Positions 5,362 through 10,684 of a stretch of DNA of 10,684 nucleotides are shown piece by piece. Source of the stretch: JAJDIA01 sp031555735 (lineage in GTDB: Bacteria > Bacteroidota > Bacteroidia > Bacteroidales > Tannerellaceae); the NCBI GenBank assembly GCA_031555735.1, contig JAVBUE010000005.1:1-10684 (forward strand), read 5' to 3'. Within the stretch, counting starts at the first letter, position 1, and every line of letters begins with the position of its first letter. Both the position numbers and the translations under genes were made by a program. The notes beneath the pieces were generated by a model. The model was not told where the DNA came from. It did not search any database and saw only the letters and a list, made by a program, of their open reading frames with translations.

Positions 5362-7803
5362 ATGAAAGTATTGAAATTCGGCGGGACATCAGTAGGTTCC
5401 GTGAATAGCATTTTAAATGTCAAAAAAATAGTAGAGGCTATTGATGAGCCTGTGGTCGTGGTTGTTTCCGCCCTTGGCGGCATCACCGATAAGCTGTTGC
5501 TCACCGCATCCATGGCATCCCAGGGAGATGTGGGATACGAAAAAGAATTATCCGAGATTATCACCCGCCACCTCGACGTGATCGAAGGCGTCCTCCCCGA
5601 CCGTTCCGTGCGCAGGGAAGTGCAGGAAAAGGTAATGGCCTTGCTTGACGAGCTGGGCAACATCTTCCGGGGCGTTTACCTGATCACCGACCTTTCGGCT
5701 AAGACATCTGATACGATCGTGAGCTATGGCGAACGGATCTCATCCGTGATCGTCGCCAACGTGATTGCCGGAGCACGGTTGTACGATTCGCGCAAATTCA
5801 TCAAGACCATCCCCCAGTTCAATAAGCATATTGTCGATTTCGACCAGACCAACCGGCTGATCGCCGAGACGTTTGCCACTTTACCGAAGGTGTCATTGGT
5901 CCCGGGATTCATATCATCCAATGCCAACACCGGTGAAGTGACCAACCTGGGACGTGGCGGATCAGACTATACCGCAGCCATCCTCGCTTCTTCCCTAAGC
6001 GCTTCCGTGCTGGAGATATGGACGGATGTGGATGGGTTCATGACGGCCGACCCGAAAGTGATCGGTTCGGCGTATGTGATCGACCGCCTGAGCTTCACCG
6101 AAGCGATGGAACTTTGCAACTTCGGCGCCAAAGTGATCTATCCCCCTACGATCTATCCCGTCTATCATAAGAATATCCCCATCCGTATCCGTAACACGTT
6201 CAATCCCGACGCTCCGGGTACCTACATCTCCAAGGAGAAGATCGTGGAAGAACGGAAAGCGATCATCAAAGGGATCTCTTCGATCAACGATACCTGCCTG
6301 ATCACCGTACAGGGACTCGGTATGGTAGGTGTGATCGGGGTGAACTACCGCATCTTCAAGACCTTGGCCAAGAGCGGCATCAGCGTGTTCATGGTATCTC
6401 AGGCCAGCTCGGAAAACAATACCACCTTCGCCGTACGTAACGCCGACGCCGACCTGGCGGTACAGGTACTGAACGAGGAGTTCGCCCTCGAACGTTCACA
6501 GGGAGAAATCACCGATGTGATCGCCGAGAAAGACCTGGCCACCGTAGCCATCGTAGGCGAAAACATGAAACGTACGCCGGGTATAGCCGGTAAGCTGTTC
6601 GGCACGCTGGGACGCGCCGGGATCAGCGTGATCGCCTGTGCGCAGGGTGCGTCGGAGACCAATATCTCGTTCGTTATCAAACTCAAATACCTCCGCAAGG
6701 CGTTAAACTCGATCCACGACTCCTTCTTCCTTTCCGAATACATGGTGTTGAACCTGTTCATTGCAGGCGTGGGGACGGTGGGCAGCAACCTGCTGGAGCA
6801 GATCCGGGTGCAACAGCCCAAGCTGATGCAGCAAAACGGATTGAAACTGAATGTGGTGGGAATCTCCAATTCGAAAAAAGCGCTGTTCCTCCGCGAAGGG
6901 CTGAACCTGGAAAACTGTGTGGAGCAGATGCGGAAAGAGGGAATTCCCTGTACACCGGAGATCCTGTGCGAAGAGATCAAGAACATGAACATCTTCAATG
7001 CGGTGTTCGTGGACTGTACCGCCAGCTCACACGTAGCCTCCATCTATGAGAAGCTGATGAACAATAGCGTATCGGTGGTGGCGGCCAATAAGGAAGCGGC
7101 CTCCTCGTCGTACGTCAATTATATCAGCCTGAAGGAGACGGCGCGCAAGCGGAATATCAAATTTCTGTTCGAAACCAATGTGGGAGCCGGACTGCCGATC
7201 ATCAATACGATGAACGACCTGATCAACAGCGGCGACCATATCCTCCGGCTCGAAGCCGTCCTGTCGGGCACACTCAACTATATCTTCAACACCATCAGCG
7301 CCGATATACCGTTGAGTAAAGCCATCCGTATGGCGAAGGATGCCGGTTATTCCGAACCCGATCCGCGTATCGACCTGAGCGGCAAGGACGTGACCCGCAA
7401 ACTGGTGATCCTCGCCCGTGAAGCCGGATACCATGTTGAGCAGGCGGATGTCAAACAGGAGTGCTTCATCCCCGAACAATACCTGGAAGGCACGCAGGAT
7501 GAATTCTGGGGGAAGATCACCCAACTGGATGCCGAATTTGAAGCGTTCCGCCAACGGGTGGAAAGCGAACATAAACGCATCCGCTACGTGGCGCGGATGG
7601 AGAAGGGTTCATGCCGACTGGGGCTGATGGAAGTGGATAGCCACCACCCGTTCTACGAACTGGAAGGCAGTAACAACATCATCATGATCTCCACCGAACG
7701 GTACCACGAATACCCGATGATTATCAAAGGATATGGTGCCGGTGCCGGTGTAACCGCCGCAGGCGTGTTTGCCGACATCATCTCCATCGCAAATATCCGG
7801 TAA
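5362..7803 (+). CDS. thrA: Bifunctional aspartate kinase / homoserine dehydrogenase
   Basis: An 813-residue fusion, close to Escherichia coli ThrA (820). It catalyses the first and third steps of the aspartate pathway: phosphorylation of aspartate and NAD(P)H reduction of aspartate semialdehyde to homoserine. The aspartokinase domain (about 1-290) opens with KFGGTSVGS (5-13). A regulatory region with two ACT-type segments (about 310-455) includes V-Q-G-L-G-M-V-G-V and a later repeat around A-I-V-G-E-N-M. The dehydrogenase begins with the nucleotide-binding G-V-G-T-V-G (469-474), then S-G-T-L-N-Y-I-F and the signature PDPRIDLSGKDVTRKL (about 666-681). In the family the ACT region gives feedback inhibition by threonine. 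The ATG at 5362 puts the kinase motif at the usual N-terminal distance. It is the first structural gene of thrA-apgM-thrC, behind the leader described above, and ends one base before the next ATG. Confidence 0.97.
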   Translation: MKVLKFGGTSVGSVNSILNVKKIVEAIDEPVVVVVSALGGITDKLLLTASMASQGDVGYEKELSEIITRHLDVIEGVLPDRSVRREVQEKVMALLDELGNIFRGVYLITDLSAKTSDTIVSYGERISSVIVANVIAGARLYDSRKFIKTIPQFNKHIVDFDQTNRLIAETFATLPKVSLVPGFISSNANTGEVTNLGRGGSDYTAAILASSLSASVLEIWTDVDGFMTADPKVIGSAYVIDRLSFTEAMELCNFGAKVIYPPTIYPVYHKNIPIRIRNTFNPDAPGTYISKEKIVEERKAIIKGISSINDTCLITVQGLGMVGVIGVNYRIFKTLAKSGISVFMVSQASSENNTTFAVRNADADLAVQVLNEEFALERSQGEITDVIAEKDLATVAIVGENMKRTPGIAGKLFGTLGRAGISVIACAQGASETNISFVIKLKYLRKALNSIHDSFFLSEYMVLNLFIAGVGTVGSNLLEQIRVQQPKLMQQNGLKLNVVGISNSKKALFLREGLNLENCVEQMRKEGIPCTPEILCEEIKNMNIFNAVFVDCTASSHVASIYEKLMNNSVSVVAANKEAASSSYVNYISLKETARKRNIKFLFETNVGAGLPIINTMNDLINSGDHILRLEAVLSGTLNYIFNTISADIPLSKAIRMAKDAGYSEPDPRIDLSGKDVTRKLVILAREAGYHVEQADVKQECFIPEQYLEGTQDEFWGKITQLDAEFEAFRQRVESEHKRIRYVARMEKGSCRLGLMEVDSHHPFYELEGSNNIIMISTERYHEYPMIIKGYGAGAGVTAAGVFADIISIANIR

Positions 7804-7804
7804 A

Positions 7805-9010
7805 ATGAAAAGCATCATCATCCTTGGCGACGGCATGGCCGACGAACCGATTGAAATGCTGGGTTACAAAACCCCGTTGCAATATGCCCGCACCCCGCAC
7901 ATGGACCACCTGGCCCGAATGGGGGTGACGGGACGGATAAAAACCATCCCCGACGGATTTCATCCTGGCAGCGAAGTGGCCAACATGGCGGTATTGGGAT
8001 ACGACCTGCCTACCGTCTATCAGGGGCGCGGCGTGCTCGAAGCCGCCAGCATCGGCGTGGATCTTTCTCCGGGAGAAATGGCGATGCGTTGCAACCTGAT
8101 CTGCGTCAAAGGGAATATCCTCGTCAACCATTCGGCCGGCCATATATCCACCGAAGAGGCGGATGAACTGATCCGTTTCCTCGACGACGAATTGGGAAAC
8201 GAACGGGTGAAGTTCCATACCGGCGTATCCTACCGCCACCTGGTGGTGGTGAAAGAGGGTGACGCCCGCCTGGATTGTACGCCGCCGCACGACGTACCCC
8301 TCCATCCCTTCCGTCCCCTGCTGGTCAAAGCGCAAGCGCCCGAAGCTGAAGAGACAGCGCGGTTACTGAACGACCTTATCCTCCGCTCACAGGAGATACT
8401 TCCCTCCCATCCCATCAACCGGAGGCGGATAGCAGCCGGGAAAGATCCCGCCAACAGCATCTGGCCCTGGTCGCCGGGCTACCGTCCGGCAATGCGTACG
8501 CTGATGGATATGTATGGCATCGGAAGCGGAGCCGTCATCTCCGCCGTGGACCTGATCCGCGGCATCGGACGGTATGCCGGCCTGGAAGTGATCCACGTGG
8601 AAGGAGCCACCGGCCTGTACGACACCAACTACGAAGGAAAGGTGCAGGCGGCCTTGGAAGCCCTCCGGCGGCACGATTTCGTCTATCTCCATATCGAAGC
8701 CAGCGACGAAGCCGGACACGAAGGTGATGTCAAGCTGAAGGTGCGGACGATCGAGAACCTCGACAGCCGTGTGGTCGGGCCTATTTATAAGGAACTGCAA
8801 TCGTGGGACGAGCCCGTAGCCATCGCCGTGCTGCCCGACCATCCTACGCCCTGCGCCACCCGTACGCACACGAACACGCCCGTTCCTTTCCTGATCTGCA
8901 AACCGGGACAGGCGCCCGACGCCGTTGTCCGATACGACGAATACACCGTGTCGGAAGGCCAATTCGGCATCCTTGAACACGACACCTTCATCCGCCACCT
9001 CCTCTCCTAA
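7805..9010 (+). CDS. apgM: ApgM-type phosphoglycerate mutase family protein, probable homoserine kinase
   Basis: A 401-residue member of the alkaline-phosphatase superfamily, archaeal-type cofactor-independent phosphoglycerate mutase branch. The ATG at 7805 is preferred over an in-frame ATG at 7769 inside thrA because the family starts directly with the strand M-K-S-I-I-I-L-G-D-G-M-A-D. The full two-metal site appears present: D9, nucleophile S56 (HPGSEVANMAVLGYD), D301, H305 (ASDEAGH), D345-H346 (PDHPTP) and H355. In many Bacteroidota and some other bacteria a subgroup of this family sits between thrA and thrC and is annotated as a proposed homoserine kinase replacing GHMP-type ThrB. Here it begins one base after the thrA stop and precedes thrC, with no thrB nearby, so that role is the best reading: homoserine to O-phosphohomoserine. 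True phosphoglycerate mutase activity cannot be excluded from sequence. Confidence 0.88.
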   Translation: MKSIIILGDGMADEPIEMLGYKTPLQYARTPHMDHLARMGVTGRIKTIPDGFHPGSEVANMAVLGYDLPTVYQGRGVLEAASIGVDLSPGEMAMRCNLICVKGNILVNHSAGHISTEEADELIRFLDDELGNERVKFHTGVSYRHLVVVKEGDARLDCTPPHDVPLHPFRPLLVKAQAPEAEETARLLNDLILRSQEILPSHPINRRRIAAGKDPANSIWPWSPGYRPAMRTLMDMYGIGSGAVISAVDLIRGIGRYAGLEVIHVEGATGLYDTNYEGKVQAALEALRRHDFVYLHIEASDEAGHEGDVKLKVRTIENLDSRVVGPIYKELQSWDEPVAIAVLPDHPTPCATRTHTNTPVPFLICKPGQAPDAVVRYDEYTVSEGQFGILEHDTFIRHLLS

Positions 9011-9057
9011 TCCTAATCCTCATTCATCACTAATCACTAAACATTCATCATTACCCC
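9011..9057 (+). repeat. G-free, repeat-like intercistronic spacer before thrC
   Basis: The 47 bases between the apgM stop and the thrC ATG contain no G on the plus strand, and the G-free run extends from 8995 to 9059. It is built of short related words: CATTCATCA occurs twice (9021-9029 and 9042-9050), and CTAATC occurs twice (9013-9018 and 9030-9035). No Shine-Dalgarno-like purine stretch precedes thrC. It would be unstructured in the mRNA and may help ribosomes load. It may equally be a decayed or slippage-prone simple repeat. Confidence 0.6.
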
Positions 9058-10368
9058 ATGTATTACTACAGCACCCACAAACAAGCTCCCCTCGCATCCC
9101 TCGAAGAAGCGGTGGTGAAAGGCCTCGCCGGCGACAAAGGACTCTACATGCCCGAACAGATCATCCGGTTGGACGAGCAGGCGATTGCCAACCTCCGCAA
9201 CCAGTCGTTCCACGAAATTGCCTGTACGGTAGCACGCGCGTTCTTCGGCGAAGATATCGAACCGGATACCCTTGATGGGATTGTGCGGGATACGCTGTCG
9301 TTCGACACACCGGCGGTTCCGGTGACGGATTCGATCTACAGCCTCGAACTGTACCACGGCCCGACCCTTGCCTTCAAGGATGTGGGTGCGCGGTTCATGG
9401 CGCGGATACTGGGCTATTTTATCCGCAGGAACGGATTGAAGGATGTGAACGTGCTGGTTGCCACCTCCGGCGATACGGGCAGCGCTGTTGCTAACGGTTT
9501 CCTCGGCGTGGAAGGGATCCGGGTGTTCGTGCTCTACCCCAAAGGGAAAGTAAGCCCGATACAAGAATGCCAGTTCACTACCCTGGGACAGAATATTACG
9601 GCGTTGGAAATAGACGGCACCTTCGACGACTGCCAGGCATTGGTGAAAGCCGCCTTTATGGACGGGGAACTGAACCGGCGGATGCTGCTCACCTCGGCTA
9701 ATTCGATCAACGTTGCCCGGTTCCTCCCGCAATCGTTTTACTATTTCCATGCCTATGCGCAGTTGGACCGGGAAGGGAAAGCCGGTAACCTGGTGGCCTG
9801 TGTACCGAGCGGTAACTTCGGCAATATCACCGCCGGTCTTTTCGCCCACCGGATGGGACTGCCTATCCGGCGATTCATAGCGGCCAACAACCGTAACGAT
9901 GTGTTCCTCGAATACCTGCAAACGGGCACATATCGTCCCCGTCCCTCCGTATCGACCATCGCGAATGCCATGGATGTGGGTGATCCGAGCAATTTCGCCC
10001 GTATCCTCGACCTTTACGGGAATAATGAGCAAACGCATGCGGCTATATCCGCACTGATCGGCGGCTACCGTTTTACGGACGAGGAGATTGCCCGCACCAT
10101 CCGTCGGGTGTATCACGACTCCGGCTACCTGCTCGATCCTCATGGCGCTTGTGGTTACCAGGCTTTGGAGAACGATCTCCGTCCGGGTGAAACCGGCTTC
10201 TTCCTTGAGACAGCCCATCCGGCGAAATTCAAAGAGACGGTTGATCGCATCCTAAGCACCGATATCGATATCCCGGCCAAGCTGCGCGCCTTCATGCAGG
10301 GAACCAAACAAAGCACCAGCCTCCCCCATTCATTCCCTGCCTTCCACGATTACTTGCTTAACGCATAA
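9058..10368 (+). CDS. thrC: Threonine synthase
   Basis: A 436-residue PLP-dependent fold-type II enzyme converting O-phosphohomoserine to threonine and phosphate. The N-terminus (MYYYSTHKQAPLASLEEAV) is the compact form of the bacterial threonine synthase N-terminal domain. The PLP-binding lysine is K107 in GPTLAFKDVGARF. Phosphate- and cofactor-contacting motifs follow: T-S-G-D-T-G-S-A (S137-G141 core) and P-S-G-N-F-G-N (S251-N256). Length matches the roughly 430-residue class found in Bacteroidota and Escherichia coli. It completes the thrA-apgM-thrC set and is probably the last gene of the operon. The ATG at 9058 is the only sensible start and lies directly after the G-free spacer. I see no clear terminator with a T tract after its stop. 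Confidence 0.96.
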   Translation: MYYYSTHKQAPLASLEEAVVKGLAGDKGLYMPEQIIRLDEQAIANLRNQSFHEIACTVARAFFGEDIEPDTLDGIVRDTLSFDTPAVPVTDSIYSLELYHGPTLAFKDVGARFMARILGYFIRRNGLKDVNVLVATSGDTGSAVANGFLGVEGIRVFVLYPKGKVSPIQECQFTTLGQNITALEIDGTFDDCQALVKAAFMDGELNRRMLLTSANSINVARFLPQSFYYFHAYAQLDREGKAGNLVACVPSGNFGNITAGLFAHRMGLPIRRFIAANNRNDVFLEYLQTGTYRPRPSVSTIANAMDVGDPSNFARILDLYGNNEQTHAAISALIGGYRFTDEEIARTIRRVYHDSGYLLDPHGACGYQALENDLRPGETGFFLETAHPAKFKETVDRILSTDIDIPAKLRAFMQGTKQSTSLPHSFPAFHDYLLNA

Positions 10369-10488
10369 ATTGGGTGGATGCGCTTCCCCCCCGTATAGTC
10401 ACCTATTTCTATTCTTTGGCAAGAAGCTGTTTTGAATTTCGATCAACCGTCTGAATCCATGAGCCGTCCGTATCCCCTACACGAAGTT

Positions 10489-10496
10489 TATTTTTG
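10489..10496 (+). promoter_or_regulatory. TAnnTTTG promoter-like box upstream of the repeat cluster
   Basis: The sequence TATTTTTG matches the Bacteroidota -7 consensus exactly. No TTTG is seen at the -33 position. If used, transcription would start around 10503, at the first repeat copy, placing all four copies and the terminal hairpin in the 5' untranslated RNA of a rightward gene outside the window. Confidence 0.3.
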
Positions 10497-10502
10497 CAAA
10501 AC

Positions 10503-10617
10503 ATCTGCCACGGTTCCACGCAACAGGTGTTATCTTATTGTTCATGAATAGGTTAGATGTGTGGCAGATACCCGTGGCAGATCCGTTTTTCCGCCTTTTT
10601 GCTGCCACATCTGCCAC
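10503..10617. repeat. Cluster of four GTGGCAGAT motifs in both orientations
   Basis: Copies are at 10503-10511 (ATCTGCCAC, minus), 10561-10569 (plus), 10574-10582 (plus) and 10609-10617 (minus). Three of the four extend to the 10-mer CGTGGCAGAT; the second has T in place of the leading C. The last copy is preceded by a partial copy (CTGCCAC at 10602-10608), so CTGCCAC recurs there with a 9-base period. The two plus-strand copies are 13 bases apart. I see no run of comparable motifs elsewhere in the window. The pattern suggests a protein-binding array or an element-associated repeat; function unknown. Confidence 0.8.
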
Positions 10618-10618
10618 G
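10573..10618. repeat. Perfect 10-base inverted repeat CGTGGCAGAT / ATCTGCCACG
   Basis: The arms at 10573-10582 and 10609-10618 are exact reverse complements separated by 26 bases rich in T. Just outside and inside, TGTGGCAG (10560-10567) can also pair with CTGCCACA (10602-10609). The region thus offers two mutually exclusive stem-loops. It is not followed by a T tract, so it is not a standard terminator. Confidence 0.75.
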
Positions 10619-10653
10619 CGATGCACCCTTGACACCTCTTGTCTAAAAAAGTT

Positions 10654-10674
10654 TTTTGTCCTGATGGGACAAAA
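10654..10674. repeat. Hairpin-forming inverted repeat TTTTGTCC / GGACAAAA
   Basis: An 8-base perfect inverted repeat (10654-10661 and 10667-10674) with the 5-base spacer TGATG. It is flanked on the left by six A, one G and six T residues (10645-10657), a further small dyad. On either strand the stem is A/T-rich at its base and G/C-rich near the loop, but no long T tract follows the right arm. It may be an operator, an RNA stem or an element boundary. Confidence 0.7.
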
Positions 10675-10684
10675 GTTTCATAAG

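Larger units (their letters stand above)
10369..10684. other. Gene-free right-hand region with repeats
   Basis: The 316 bases after thrC hold no ORF I would call a gene. In order they contain a C7 run (10386-10392), a weak 4-base hairpin ATAG/CTAT without a T tract, a TAnnTTTG box (10489-10496), four copies of the motif GTGGCAGAT in both orientations (10503-10617), and a TTTTGTCC/GGACAAAA hairpin (10654-10674). The lower GC and the repeat structure differ from the gene-dense sequence to the left. It probably forms the upstream region of a gene or element beginning beyond the window. Confidence 0.7.

Noticed and set aside
9037..10218. 393-codon minus-strand ORF opposite thrC
   Set aside because: Antisense to threonine synthase, whose catalytic motifs are intact; the antisense product resembles nothing I recognise.
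10370..10411. Terminator after thrC
   Set aside because: The G-rich stretch and C7 run do not pair cleanly, the ATAG/CTAT stem is only 4 bases, and no T tract follows.
10459..10551. 30-codon ORF after thrC beginning MSRPYPLHEV
   Set aside because: No promoter or ribosome site upstream, contains the TAnnTTTG box and the first repeat copy, and no recognisable family.
10503..10618. CRISPR array
   Set aside because: Repeat units are only 9-10 bases, occur in both orientations and have irregular spacing; no cas genes in the window.

Overview
The window looks like chromosomal DNA of a Bacteroidota member, most likely order Bacteroidales. The support is a Na+-translocating NADH:quinone reductase locus, a type IX secretion 'plug' protein, a DUF3575 outer-membrane protein, a fused thrA followed by a phosphoglycerate-mutase-like gene and thrC, near-absence of Shine-Dalgarno sequences, and several copies of the Bacteroidota -7 promoter box TAnnTTTG. 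I cannot name genus or species from sequence alone.

Layout. Bases 1-1458 (minus strand) carry the start of nqrB and all of nqrA. A 130-base divergent spacer separates nqrA from a plus-strand pair, 1589-3791: a T9SS plug-family protein overlapping by 14 bases a DMT/EamA-type transporter. This pair converges, with only 2 bases between stop codons, on a minus-strand gene (3794-4993) for a periplasmic/outer-membrane protein with an OmpA-like N-terminal part, a Pro/Val/Glu linker and a C-terminal DUF3575 barrel. A 368-base spacer follows. It holds the DUF3575 promoter on one strand. On the other it holds what reads as a complete attenuation-type leader for the threonine operon: promoter, 29-codon leader ORF and terminator hairpin with a T7 tract.

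The threonine operon fills 5362-10368: thrA (aspartokinase-homoserine dehydrogenase), an ApgM-type gene that is the family's proposed homoserine kinase, and thrC (threonine synthase). Together with aspartate-semialdehyde dehydrogenase, encoded elsewhere, these would convert aspartate to threonine. There is no classical GHMP-type thrB here; the ApgM-like gene occupies its place. The spacer before thrC is a G-free, repeat-like tract.

The last 316 bases have no convincing gene. They contain four copies of a 9-base motif GTGGCAGAT in both orientations, two of which form a perfect 10-base inverted repeat, followed by a separate TTTTGTCC/GGACAAAA hairpin. This looks like a regulatory or mobile-element-associated region belonging to something beyond the right edge. 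The two most interesting items are the thr leader and this repeat cluster.
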